From the NCBI GenBank assembly GCA_945831805.1, contig CAMADY010000012.1:1-45639 (forward strand): a stretch of DNA of 45,639 nt, in the 5' to 3' direction. Source of the DNA: an uncultured Prevotellaceae bacterium. Its GTDB lineage: Bacteria > Bacteroidota > Bacteroidia > Bacteroidales > Bacteroidaceae. A model generated the notes under the pieces. It searched no databases. It was not told where the DNA came from and worked only from the letters and a program-made list of their open reading frames with translations. Of the stretch, positions 10,304-20,235 are shown piece after piece (within the stretch, counting starts at the first letter, position 1; every line of letters begins with the position of its first letter). The translations under genes were made by a program, and so were the position numbers.

Positions 10304-11683
10304 ATGAATAAGAAGATAACATATTGCATGGTGCTCTGCACTGCCGCATTGACGCTCTTCACGTCATGCTCCAACGACGAGGTCATCGCCGAGGAGAAGG
10401 TTGACGTTGAGGCAATGATTGCTGCGGGCATGGCACCGAGTGACCAGAAGGTAGAGCTGTCGGCAGCTCTTGACCAGACACGTGCGAGCATAGAGTCTGA
10501 CGCCAATGGTAATTTCTCTTCGAACTCTAACGATGTCTTCGGTGTCATGATGCTGGCGACGGGATTCATTCCCAAGTGGGCGCAGCTGGCTAACGACCAG
10601 AGCATCGACTGGGGACAGTATTACTTCGACGAGAAGACGATGAAGAAAGGCGTCTGGGCAAGGCAGAAGGAGCATACGGCATACCTCGCTAATACAGAGG
10701 CATATGTCAGTAACTCTATGCTGAGGTTCAGAAATGGGGACGTCTATTATCCTGTAGGAAGCTTCCACAAGTATTCCTTCTATGCGTATAACCCAAGGGT
10801 GAAGGATATAGAGTATCATCCGAACCAGGTTATTGCTGTGATGGATTCGCTCGATGGTTCCAAGGACGTGATATGGGGATGCATTGAGCCGTCATCAGAG
10901 ATTACGAGTCCTAACTACGACCCGTATGCCGACATGGCGTTCTGTGCAGACTACTGGAGAATACCAGGCAGATACGCATACTACGGCAACGGTACGTTAC
11001 AGACCCCGCCGCAATATATGAAGTTCAATTTCAAGCACCTCATGATGCGTCTGAAGTTCAACATCATAGCCGGTGCGGACGACGAGACGTTGGAAGAGAG
11101 CCAGAGGGTTTACGACAATGCATACGACGTTAAGGTAAGAAGCATATCCGTAACAAACGTATCGGACACCGTGAAGCTCATCATTGCTGACCGCGACGAT
11201 AAGGAGAGGCAGGGAACGCTTGAACTTTCAAAGTCAAGGAACAGGGCTTACTACCTCAAGCAGTATAGGAAGGTGGACTCCATGATGTTGCCTGACTCTA
11301 CGCTTGAAGCGGTTTCACCACAGTATGACGCAAACAAGAAACCGGTACTCACTCCTGTGGGACAGGGCATCATACTGCCGGTTCTCAAGGGTAACGAGAG
11401 AAAGGAGAGACCTTATCAGCTGCAGGTCGTAGTAGAGTATAAGGGAAGCTACTACACACTGAAGAAGAGCATTCCGCTTGCGACATACGATGATTCGTAC
11501 TTCGAGCAGGGCGCTTCGTACAATATAACGCTGAAGATATACAACCCAGAGACAGCGCCAGGCGACTGGGTGATGATTTCGAATAGCAAGATATGGGACT
11601 ATCTCGACCCGGACTTCATCTCACCAGAGGAACAGGAAGAGATAGACCGCCGCAAGGAAGAAAAAGATAAAGACAAGAAATAA
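10304..11683 (+). CDS. Fimbrillin family lipoprotein
   Basis: Lipobox FTSC; AALDQTRASIES; DSLDGSKDVIWG; MKFNFKHLMMRLKFNI. Confidence 0.8.
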   Translation: MNKKITYCMVLCTAALTLFTSCSNDEVIAEEKVDVEAMIAAGMAPSDQKVELSAALDQTRASIESDANGNFSSNSNDVFGVMMLATGFIPKWAQLANDQSIDWGQYYFDEKTMKKGVWARQKEHTAYLANTEAYVSNSMLRFRNGDVYYPVGSFHKYSFYAYNPRVKDIEYHPNQVIAVMDSLDGSKDVIWGCIEPSSEITSPNYDPYADMAFCADYWRIPGRYAYYGNGTLQTPPQYMKFNFKHLMMRLKFNIIAGADDETLEESQRVYDNAYDVKVRSISVTNVSDTVKLIIADRDDKERQGTLELSKSRNRAYYLKQYRKVDSMMLPDSTLEAVSPQYDANKKPVLTPVGQGIILPVLKGNERKERPYQLQVVVEYKGSYYTLKKSIPLATYDDSYFEQGASYNITLKIYNPETAPGDWVMISNSKIWDYLDPDFISPEEQEEIDRRKEEKDKDKK

Positions 11684-11709
11684 AAACAAAAAATAAAAAT
11701 AAAAGAATT

Positions 11710-13083
11710 ATGAAGAAATCAATTCTTAACATTATGCTTTGCACCGTAGTGGCACTGCCTTTCACCGCATGTTCCACTACCGACGATCAGGAGGATGCTG
11801 ATGCAAAGAAGCTGGCTGCTCTCACTGAGGTGATTACAGAAGGCATGCAGAACAGTGACGAGGTTGTAGCTTTGACTGCAAAGGCAAAGACCGCTACCGC
11901 TGCTGACACACGTGGTGCCATCGAGAGTGATGAGGTTACTAAGGTCTTTGAGACTCCAAAGGACTACCTCGGTATTATGATGCTTGCGCAGAACATACTG
12001 CTCGACAACATCAAGGACTACCCGGAGTATCAGCCTTACAACTCGCTGAAGGTTAACTGGAACTCACCAAAGGCTGATCCGAAGAATCCTTCACAGCTTT
12101 TCGACGATACATGGTCAGTGCCTCTCCGAAATACTCCGGCACAGGCTCTGAAGATTGACGATGATAATGACGGCACGATGGACCGCACATACATTGAGCT
12201 CAACACCGAGGCAAAGAACAAGTACTACCCAATGGGTGCATACCACAACTACTGGTTCTATGGATATGGCCCTCGTCAGGAGAGTCTCATGGTATCACCA
12301 GAGGGTGACGAGTTCTCTGTTCTCTTCAATAACCTCGATGGTTCGCAGGATGTCATCTACGGTAAGGCTGACCCTGCCTACAACCATGTGTCTGAGGCAT
12401 ACTCTGCACGCTGGTTCCGCTATGCAGACAACCGCACCAACGACGTCTCAAACCCTGTTAACATGAGCTACGAGCACAAGATGATGCAGATACGCTTCAA
12501 CATCAAGGCTGGTGGTCTTCCTGTTGATGAGTCTGTTGACATCAACAAGCTCTATGAGCCTGCATACAACACACGTATCGTAAGCATCCAGATTATCAAT
12601 GCACCACAGAGCATGCAGCTTATCCTTGCCAACAACAACAAGGCGATGGCTTCACGCGAGGGTATGTTCGTACCTGCTGAGGGAGCTGCAAGAGACCGCA
12701 AATACACGGTTCTCAACATCGGAGACTCTTTCTACCCACAGCCAACGAACCCTGCTGCACAGAAGGGCGATGCAGACAATATCCCTGCTGTGACACAGGC
12801 TGGTGAGGGACTCCTCCTTCCTGTCCTCGACGACTACAACAACAACCCATACCTCATGAGAATTGTGTTGGAGTATCCTAAGAACTCTGGCATCAAGCAT
12901 GAGCTGAAGGTGCCTATGCGTCTGCCTATCGAGACAGGTGCAAAGCTTGAGGCAGGAAAGATCTACGACGTGATTCTTGAGATCTTCGCTCCGGAAGAGA
13001 TAAACTCTAACACAACACTTAAGCCTTGGGTCGAGAGCACCACACAGCCATTCATCGGCAACGGCGTGTTCCCTGTTCACTAA
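11710..13083 (+). CDS. Fimbrillin family lipoprotein (paralog of the preceding gene)
   Basis: Lipobox FTAC; TAADTRGAIESDEV; NNLDGSQDVIYGKAD; MSYEHKMMQIRFNIKAGG. Confidence 0.82.
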   Translation: MKKSILNIMLCTVVALPFTACSTTDDQEDADAKKLAALTEVITEGMQNSDEVVALTAKAKTATAADTRGAIESDEVTKVFETPKDYLGIMMLAQNILLDNIKDYPEYQPYNSLKVNWNSPKADPKNPSQLFDDTWSVPLRNTPAQALKIDDDNDGTMDRTYIELNTEAKNKYYPMGAYHNYWFYGYGPRQESLMVSPEGDEFSVLFNNLDGSQDVIYGKADPAYNHVSEAYSARWFRYADNRTNDVSNPVNMSYEHKMMQIRFNIKAGGLPVDESVDINKLYEPAYNTRIVSIQIINAPQSMQLILANNNKAMASREGMFVPAEGAARDRKYTVLNIGDSFYPQPTNPAAQKGDADNIPAVTQAGEGLLLPVLDDYNNNPYLMRIVLEYPKNSGIKHELKVPMRLPIETGAKLEAGKIYDVILEIFAPEEINSNTTLKPWVESTTQPFIGNGVFPVH

Positions 13084-13161
13084 TTGCCTGAAAGGATAAT
13101 CCCCTTGACTCACGGCAATTACGAATGTTTATTCGTGAATTCTAAATAAACAGATGTCCAT

Positions 13162-13191
13162 GTAGCCGTCATTAACGGTGATGGCGGCTAC
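13162..13191 (+). other. Strong intercistronic hairpin after the fourth fimbrillin
   Basis: gtagccgtcat / atggcggctac: 11-bp stem with one U-G pair and an 8-nt loop, extendable via ccatg/ccatgg with a bulge; no T-run follows. Confidence 0.7.
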
Positions 13192-13252
13192 CATGGCATC
13201 GATATTTACACCTTATTATATATATACAGTAAGCCGAAAGGTACAAAAAGAG

Positions 13253-13819
13253 ATGAAAAGATATTTCCTGCTTATAATCACAACCCTCATGATGTTTTCC
13301 GCTAACACAGCCAGAGCCCAGATGTTAGCGGTAAACACCGACGTCGCTATGGATGCCTGTCTTGCGCCATCGCTCGGTGTGGAACTGACAATGAGTAAGA
13401 AATCATCGCTCAACTTCAATGCTCTCTACGGTAGGAAGATACTCGGCAAGGACATGATGATCCTCGCCATACAGCCGGAATGGCGCGTGTATCTCTCCGG
13501 TCGCCCGATGTATCATCACTATGTTGGTGCCATAGGTCTGCTCACACGCTACGACATGGAGCTCGGAAGCAAACTCTATAAGGGTGATGCCTTCGGTATC
13601 GGTGTGTCCTTCGGTTATGTGCTGCCGATAACAGACCGCCTCATGGCTGACTTCCACGCTTCGGTGGGCGACGTGTTCTACAGACAGAAGGAATACCCGA
13701 AGACCGACAACTACGATGCCCACTATACCAACAGCGAAGGCTACGCCACCATCAACGCAACAGGACAGTTCATCATGCCGCTGCGTCTTGGCGTTTCTAT
13801 TGCTTACATCCTCAAGTGA
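13253..13819 (+). CDS. DUF3575-type small outer-membrane beta-barrel protein
   Basis: MKRYFLLIITTLMMFSANTARAQMLAVNTDVAMDACLAPSLGVELTMSKKSSLNFNALYGRK...QPEWRVYLSGRPMYHHYVG. Confidence 0.8.
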   Translation: MKRYFLLIITTLMMFSANTARAQMLAVNTDVAMDACLAPSLGVELTMSKKSSLNFNALYGRKILGKDMMILAIQPEWRVYLSGRPMYHHYVGAIGLLTRYDMELGSKLYKGDAFGIGVSFGYVLPITDRLMADFHASVGDVFYRQKEYPKTDNYDAHYTNSEGYATINATGQFIMPLRLGVSIAYILK

Positions 13820-13823
13820 CCCT

Positions 13824-13919
13824 CGTTAACTCGATTCCTCGAAACATCGATTCCACGATAACTCGATAATTCGATACTTTGATACATCGATAGTTCGATA
13901 CTTCGACAATTCGAAAATA
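13824..13919. repeat. 8-bp-period degenerate tandem repeat (cgatNNtt)
   Basis: cgttaact|cgattcct|cgaaacat|cgattcca|cgataact|cgataatt|cgatactt|tgatacat|cgatagtt|cgatactt|cgacaatt|cgaaaata. Confidence 0.93.
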
Positions 13920-13931
13920 CCTCCAAAATAG

Positions 13932-16541
13932 ATGACAAGAAATTCTATCATATATACACTGCTTGCAGTAATGCTCATGGCTGTTCCCTCACTTTTGATG
14001 GCGCAGAATGAGGCTGTTGATGCCAATGCGCATGTCGTATTCGAGACGGCAGGCGAGAAGGAGTACCGTACAGTGCAGTATGCTCTCTTCAAGACTGAGA
14101 ACAAGGCAAACCAGGTGATGCAGATTCTCGAAAAGGCCGTTGCGGCGCAGCGAGGCGACAATGGTAATTTGGATATGAACGCATGGCAGAATGCTATCAC
14201 AGCCAATAAGATTAAGTTCCGCACATCACGAGGTAACGGTGAATTCAAGGTTCACGCATACCCTGATATGGCAATCCTCGTTAGCACCTATCTCCCTGAC
14301 GATGAGCTTACAATCGAGGACGCACGCTTTGCGGTCATCGTGCTCAAGTCTGGTAAGACGGAGTACGACCATACCTTCAAGCTGAAGATGGACAAGGGTT
14401 CCCACAGCATCAGCAATGTCGATGTCATGGGTACCAACCGCGATACCATCAGCATCAAGGCCGCTCCTGCCATCGACGATGGTAAGAACATGTACTTCAC
14501 CATCCACGTAGAGCTCCCGGAAGGCTACGGCAACGACTGCGGACGACTCGTCGTGCAGCCAAAGTCCGTTGACTGTCAGACGGAGGACACCATCGACTAT
14601 ATCAACGGCCTCGTGATGGAGGGCAATGAGTACCATAAGGTACAGAACAGGCAGATGCGCTTTGACTACCTCCTTAACGACAAGGTGTCATATGCGTATA
14701 TGGCGGAGCCGATGTACAGCGATGCGAAGGTGTATATCGACACTACACTCGTCTATGTCAAGCCGAACCGCAAGAAGACCTACAAGATTCCATATACAGT
14801 AAAGATTGCGGACTTCAACCATATCTACTTCAACCGCTCTGCGGCTACGGGCTCATGTAACTCGAAGAATATCTTTAAGTTCCTCGACCTCGGCGTTGCC
14901 AATGCTACGATGGACCTCGAAGAGTTCAGGGTTGATGCCGAGAGTAACTACGATACGAAGAACCAGGACCTCCGACTCCGATTCCTTGTCGGTAAGTCCG
15001 AGCTCACCAACGACTCCACGAACACCGCACAGCTCAACTCCCTCGTGAAGGAGCTCAAGTCGTACGGCGAACAGCTGATGGAGGTTAACATCGAGGCGTC
15101 GGCCTCTCCTGAAGGCGGACTGGAGTCAAACAAGAAGCTCGCTGCCGAACGTACGAGGGTTGCCGTAGCAAACGTGAAGCGATATCTCGGAAAGGTTGAC
15201 ATCGCCTTCCATACGGCACAGCCAAGGGTTTGCACATGGGAGGATGTTGCTAAGGAACTGCACTACGACGGACACGAGGAACTGGCAGAGCAGGTGCGTG
15301 CCAATATGGGTACAGGAGGATATGGTGGCGATGCTGCCATTGCTGCACTCGAAGGCTACGAGGAGTTCGTCGTTCCTGTACTTGAGAGACTGCGTATGAT
15401 GCGCGTCACATACCGCTATGAGCGTGAGCACGTCATGGACGGCAACGAGGTCGTCGCTGCATACTATCAGCGTAAGCACGACCTCCTCCGTGGAGTTGGC
15501 AAGGACTTCTCCGACGGTGACTACTTCAACCTCTTCGCAAACATCACCGACTCCTGTGAACTCGACACCATAACACGCCTCGCATACAAGCACGTCACGA
15601 AGCATGGCGGCTATGAGCAGATAAAGTTCTCCATGTATGTGGCTAACAGAATGGCGATGCTCAACTCCAAGCAGGGAAAGCCTGACGCAAGAGTCCTGGA
15701 GCCCTTCATCAACAAGCGCCTGCGTGCCGTCACCACACTGGAGCGTAGCGACAAGGCACAGAAGAACCGCCGTGAGGTGCTCATCAACCAGATTATAACA
15801 TATTTCCAGCTTGAGGAGCGCGATAGTGCGCTGAGCTATTGCGACTACTGGTTCGGCAGGGACGACGACCCGAAGGTGGAGCGTCTGCGCAAGTATATCA
15901 AGTTCAAGGAGGGCTTCGTGAAGTATGCCACACACCAGCTCTCGCCAGCAGAGGAGAAGGAGGTGCTCGACGCCATGGACTTCGTCATCTCTTGTGCTCC
16001 AGACAACAAGGCAGTGATCTATACCGAGGCGCGCGATATACTCAATGTGCCTAACGCCGTAGCGCAGAAGCTCGTGGCTGCCATGGACGACGACAATCCT
16101 AAGAAGTGGTATCTCCGTGGCATCCTTGAGGCAGACCTGGAGGAGAAGAGGATGTCGGAGAACAAGCCAAAGAACTACATACCGGCATATCTGTGCTACT
16201 TCAACCACTGCTTCGAGATAGAGCCTTCCTTCAAGTGGCTGTATTTCGAGGACGGACAGATCAGCGACCAGATGCGCGAGAAGTATAGGTTCCGCAAGGC
16301 AGACAAACCTCGCTATCGCGATATGTTCGGAAAACTCGTCATACTCGATGATCAGGCAGCCCCTGTTCGTGAGGACGAGATAGAAATTAGCGGTAACGAC
16401 GAAGAAGACATCGACGAGTCGAACGGTAACGACGCAAATGCCGGTGAGCCCAACGGCAGCGAATCCAACGCTAACGTATCCGGCGCTAACGTATCCAACG
16501 CTAACGTATCCAGCGCTAACGTATCCAACGGTAATGATTAA
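13932..16541 (+). CDS. DUF3868/OmpA-domain outer-membrane protein with C-terminal (ANVSx)n repeat
   Basis: OmpA-like block VNIEASASPEGGLESNKKLAAERTRVAVANVKRYL; signal peptide MAVPSLLMAQ; C-terminus NANVSGANVSNANVSSANVSNGND. Confidence 0.7.
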   Translation: MTRNSIIYTLLAVMLMAVPSLLMAQNEAVDANAHVVFETAGEKEYRTVQYALFKTENKANQVMQILEKAVAAQRGDNGNLDMNAWQNAITANKIKFRTSRGNGEFKVHAYPDMAILVSTYLPDDELTIEDARFAVIVLKSGKTEYDHTFKLKMDKGSHSISNVDVMGTNRDTISIKAAPAIDDGKNMYFTIHVELPEGYGNDCGRLVVQPKSVDCQTEDTIDYINGLVMEGNEYHKVQNRQMRFDYLLNDKVSYAYMAEPMYSDAKVYIDTTLVYVKPNRKKTYKIPYTVKIADFNHIYFNRSAATGSCNSKNIFKFLDLGVANATMDLEEFRVDAESNYDTKNQDLRLRFLVGKSELTNDSTNTAQLNSLVKELKSYGEQLMEVNIEASASPEGGLESNKKLAAERTRVAVANVKRYLGKVDIAFHTAQPRVCTWEDVAKELHYDGHEELAEQVRANMGTGGYGGDAAIAALEGYEEFVVPVLERLRMMRVTYRYEREHVMDGNEVVAAYYQRKHDLLRGVGKDFSDGDYFNLFANITDSCELDTITRLAYKHVTKHGGYEQIKFSMYVANRMAMLNSKQGKPDARVLEPFINKRLRAVTTLERSDKAQKNRREVLINQIITYFQLEERDSALSYCDYWFGRDDDPKVERLRKYIKFKEGFVKYATHQLSPAEEKEVLDAMDFVISCAPDNKAVIYTEARDILNVPNAVAQKLVAAMDDDNPKKWYLRGILEADLEEKRMSENKPKNYIPAYLCYFNHCFEIEPSFKWLYFEDGQISDQMREKYRFRKADKPRYRDMFGKLVILDDQAAPVREDEIEISGNDEEDIDESNGNDANAGEPNGSESNANVSGANVSNANVSSANVSNGND
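16470..16529 (+). repeat. Four in-frame 15-bp coding repeats
   Basis: gctaacgtatccggc|gctaacgtatccaac|gctaacgtatccagc|gctaacgtatccaac. Confidence 0.97.
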
Positions 16542-16550
16542 GTAAGATAA

Positions 16551-18773
16551 ATGAAGATACTCAGGAATATAATTGTAATAGCTATTATCGCCTGCATCAT
16601 GCCCGCTGTGACGACACAGCAGTGGGGTGGGGCAGCAATGGCTCAGCACGTAAACTATAAGGAGATTGACCCTCTCGACACTCTTGATGAGGAGGACTTA
16701 CAGCGTATGCGTGACACCACCATGATGTCGCGTATCAACCGTGCCGAAGGCAAGGGTGCCGTCAATGCACTCAACTACGTGCTGCATGACACCTACGAGC
16801 CATACAACCATACCTTCGACAACCACTGGTACGACCATATCTATGTAGGTGCCAGCATGGGTATGGAGAAGATTCATCCGCAGACCAGCACCTATTCCTT
16901 CCGTACCCTCAGCCAGGTTAACCTGCTGGTAGGTAAGGAGCTGGACAAGAAGAACTCCCTGCGACTCTCGCTCGGTGGAGGATGGGGCTACATGAAGGAG
17001 ACGGAGAAGTGGCTGCGCAGGGCACAGATGCGCCTCGACTATCTCTTCAACCTCTCCACACACTTCTACGGCTACAACCCTGCAAGGCGCATTGAGGCAT
17101 CGCTGCTCCTCGGAGTCGGTGCCAACTACACGTGGATGAACAGTAGCAACAAGCTCTTTGCACCGGAGGCGCATTTCGGCGTGCAGCTCAAGTGCTTCAC
17201 CGGTCCTCTCGGCACCATCAACGTGGAGCCGTTCGTCGGTATCTCCTCAGACAAGATCGACATCTCCGGCTCACGCAACTGGCATGGCTATGACGTCTTC
17301 TATGGACTCAACGTCAACTACGCATGCTTCCTCGTTGACAATCTCTCGAAGGAGGCGCGCATGCAGCTCCTGCAGTCACGCATGGTCGACGACAGAATGG
17401 TAAACAAGAATACCGTAGAGACGTGGCGCACGCCATGGTTCATAGAATACTCCATGGGTCCTGTCTTCAGCTCCTCTGACTATCTGGGCACATCAAAGAC
17501 CCTCGGCAATCAGACGAGCATTAGCGTAGGACGCTGGCTCTCGCCTGTCATGGGCTTCCGCGTTTCTGCCGTGACACGTTCAAACAGATGGATGCAGTAC
17601 AAGCTCCAGGAAGAGTCTGACGACATGCTCCAGAACTATAACTCACACTATTTCAGCGGAAGAGTAGAGGGACTCCTCAATCCGTTCGGATTCCTTCGCA
17701 ACTTCAAGTGGAGTTCACCATGGGGAGCATACCTCACCTTCGGCGGTGAGTTCGGTTCCCTGACGAAATACATGGAGAACGGTCAGCGTCTCCGCACCTA
17801 CAGCGAGTCATACAATCTCGGCGCACACTTCTGGTATGCCATCTCGCAGGACCTACAGGCATTCGTTGAGCCACGCTACTCCCACAACGTATATTCCGTA
17901 CCTTACAGCAACGTCGATATGCGCAAGCGCTACGGCAGCAACAACTTCGGATTAGACTTCGGTCTCACGCTCCTCATCCGTTCGCAGACATACCGCGATC
18001 CGTATGAGATGGACAACACGCAGAACTTCACCTACCGCAAGAACCGAGGCTTCGTCGTGGGTCTCGGTCTCGGCATGCCGGTGCTCCAGAACAAGGACGT
18101 CTATTACAACAAGAAGGGCATGAACTGGAACGCTATGGCATTCCTGGAGTACCGCTTCAATCACCTACATGCAGTGAGGGGGCATCTGGAGCAGATCACC
18201 ATTAACCGGGGCGCACCAGGCAACAACATCATGTACAACATGAACCGCAAGATTGCCGTCGGAGCCCTCAACTACGAAATCAACGTCACAAACCTCTGTA
18301 GCGGACGTTTCAAGGAGCGCCGCATAGAGCTTGAGGCATTCGCCGGATTCGCTATGGGTAAGCTCTACAAGACGAAGATGGAGTACGACGGCATGCAGCC
18401 TATCAGTATTGACGAGAAGTTCGGTATGTTTGGTGGCGACTTCGGCCTCAAGCTCTCCGCACACATCTGGAATGGTATCTCGGCTTACCTCACACCTACC
18501 ATCTACGCCCTGCGCAACAAGAACAAGGCCGTGGTAAGGGGATTCAGCACCATGAGCATCGCTGACTTTGGTCTCTACCAGACTATCAACGTCGGTGTGC
18601 AGTATAAGATTGGCAGCCTCCATCGCAATGCCTTAGTTGTGCGTGAGATACACCGCAAACAGGATCGTACGTGGAACTCAAAGCAGTTAGAGACAATACG
18701 CGAGGAGCAGCGCAAGCACGACGAGAAGGTGCTGCAGCGTAAGCTCCGTGACATGCAGAAGAAAAGACATTAA
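16551..18773 (+). CDS. Large outer-membrane beta-barrel protein (fimbrial locus)
   Basis: 740 aa with alternating amphipathic strands (IYVGASMGMEKI; LRLSLGGGWGYM; IEASLLLGVGANYTWM; GLDFGLTLLIRSQ; GLYQTINVGVQYKIGS) and a charged C-terminal helix. Confidence 0.65.
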   Translation: MKILRNIIVIAIIACIMPAVTTQQWGGAAMAQHVNYKEIDPLDTLDEEDLQRMRDTTMMSRINRAEGKGAVNALNYVLHDTYEPYNHTFDNHWYDHIYVGASMGMEKIHPQTSTYSFRTLSQVNLLVGKELDKKNSLRLSLGGGWGYMKETEKWLRRAQMRLDYLFNLSTHFYGYNPARRIEASLLLGVGANYTWMNSSNKLFAPEAHFGVQLKCFTGPLGTINVEPFVGISSDKIDISGSRNWHGYDVFYGLNVNYACFLVDNLSKEARMQLLQSRMVDDRMVNKNTVETWRTPWFIEYSMGPVFSSSDYLGTSKTLGNQTSISVGRWLSPVMGFRVSAVTRSNRWMQYKLQEESDDMLQNYNSHYFSGRVEGLLNPFGFLRNFKWSSPWGAYLTFGGEFGSLTKYMENGQRLRTYSESYNLGAHFWYAISQDLQAFVEPRYSHNVYSVPYSNVDMRKRYGSNNFGLDFGLTLLIRSQTYRDPYEMDNTQNFTYRKNRGFVVGLGLGMPVLQNKDVYYNKKGMNWNAMAFLEYRFNHLHAVRGHLEQITINRGAPGNNIMYNMNRKIAVGALNYEINVTNLCSGRFKERRIELEAFAGFAMGKLYKTKMEYDGMQPISIDEKFGMFGGDFGLKLSAHIWNGISAYLTPTIYALRNKNKAVVRGFSTMSIADFGLYQTINVGVQYKIGSLHRNALVVREIHRKQDRTWNSKQLETIREEQRKHDEKVLQRKLRDMQKKRH

Positions 18774-18783
18774 ATAAAAGAAT

Positions 18784-20235
18784 ATGAGAATACTCCTTGT
18801 TATAATAACAATCCTTATTTCTGGCATCACGACGCTCTGTCATGCGCAGAAAGACCCTGATGCAGTACAGGCAGCAATGGCTATACTCCTTCACCGTCAT
18901 TCCTCAAACGCTGATACCGTTGCCAACGAAATCTCGGCACACTTCAAGAAGAGTGCACCGATGCAGACAGCTCTCGCACGCGCATATTACCGTAACAACG
19001 AGCGCGCCAAGACACGCTATTTCATCAACAAGGCACTTACCGCTGATGAGAAGTATGCACCTGCGTACGTCCTTCATGGTGACATGTATGGAGAGTGGGA
19101 TGTCGATTCGGCATGCTATTGGTTCAGCAAAGCCATCGCTATGCAGCCGAAGGATCCTGAGGCATACGTGCGCTATGCCAACGTCATGGCACGAAAGGAT
19201 ATGGACAAGGCAAAGGCAATGCTCGATTCCCTGAAGGCACGCGTGCCGTCTTACAATACTGCCGTGGAACTCGCCGCCATATATAATAAGAAAGGTGACG
19301 ACAAGGCTGCGGCAGAAGCCTTCGAGGCTGCCGACCTCAATACACTCTCCATGAACATGATGGCGCAGTATCTACAGAACTGCTACTGGGCAAACAACGA
19401 TGCCAAGGGTATGGAGGTGGCAAAGGTGGCAATCAGCCGATTCCCTCAGAACCATGGCTTCAACCGTGTCTATGCATGGTGTGCAGCAAGGTCGCATCAG
19501 ACAGACCTTGCCATAGAACAGGCTGAGATTTGGTTTGCCAATGCGCCGGCAGACTCCATCAACTCCATCGATTACCTCGCCATCGGTACGGCATACATGG
19601 CAAAGGGCAAGTACGACAAGTGCTTCTCATACCTCGCTAAGATAAAGACCCTGAAGAACGACTACTTCGCACCTCAGATGCCATCGCAGATCACGCAGGC
19701 TGTCAATGCCAACGTCAATGAGCTTAAGGAGGCAGGCAACTACGAGAAGGCAGCAGAGCTCTACTCCGCATACATCGCTGACTATCCAAGCTCTAAGGAT
19801 CCTGCATATCAGTACTACACTCTCTCGCAGATCTACCGTGACTGGCAGAACGAGCTCAACGGTACGGAGAAGATGGAGGTCATAACAAAGATGTTCGAGG
19901 TATATAAGGTCATTGAGAAGAAATATCCTAAGTGGGAGAACATACACTACGTACTCTACACCCACGCCCGATGGACCTACTCCTACTTTGATTCAGAGAA
20001 TGAGCAGGGACTTGCAGAACCTCTCTACCGTCAACTCTACAACTTCCTCCTGAACCGCAAGGAACTCTCCGAACAGGAGAAGGCAATGATGGTCGAGGCA
20101 TGTCAGTACGAGGCCTCATACAACTATTTCCAGCTACACAACGTAAAGGAGGCCCGCCAGTGGTGGTCACGCATTCTCATCTACGATCCAGACAACGAGA
20201 ACGCCAAGAACGCCCTCGCGAAGATCAAGAAATAG
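18784..20235 (+). CDS. Secreted TPR-repeat protein
   Basis: Signal peptide MRILLVIITILISGITTLCHAQ; TPR-like helical pairs (AYVRYANVMARKDMDKAKAMLDSLKARVPSYNTAVELAAIYNKKGDDKAAAEAFEAA). Confidence 0.78.
   Translation: MRILLVIITILISGITTLCHAQKDPDAVQAAMAILLHRHSSNADTVANEISAHFKKSAPMQTALARAYYRNNERAKTRYFINKALTADEKYAPAYVLHGDMYGEWDVDSACYWFSKAIAMQPKDPEAYVRYANVMARKDMDKAKAMLDSLKARVPSYNTAVELAAIYNKKGDDKAAAEAFEAADLNTLSMNMMAQYLQNCYWANNDAKGMEVAKVAISRFPQNHGFNRVYAWCAARSHQTDLAIEQAEIWFANAPADSINSIDYLAIGTAYMAKGKYDKCFSYLAKIKTLKNDYFAPQMPSQITQAVNANVNELKEAGNYEKAAELYSAYIADYPSSKDPAYQYYTLSQIYRDWQNELNGTEKMEVITKMFEVYKVIEKKYPKWENIHYVLYTHARWTYSYFDSENEQGLAEPLYRQLYNFLLNRKELSEQEKAMMVEACQYEASYNYFQLHNVKEARQWWSRILIYDPDNENAKNALAKIKK

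Noticed and set aside
15126-16649. 507-aa minus-strand ORF (with YVSAGYVSVG repeats)
   Set aside because: Antisense shadow of the OmpA-domain gene; the repeats mirror the 15-bp coding repeat.
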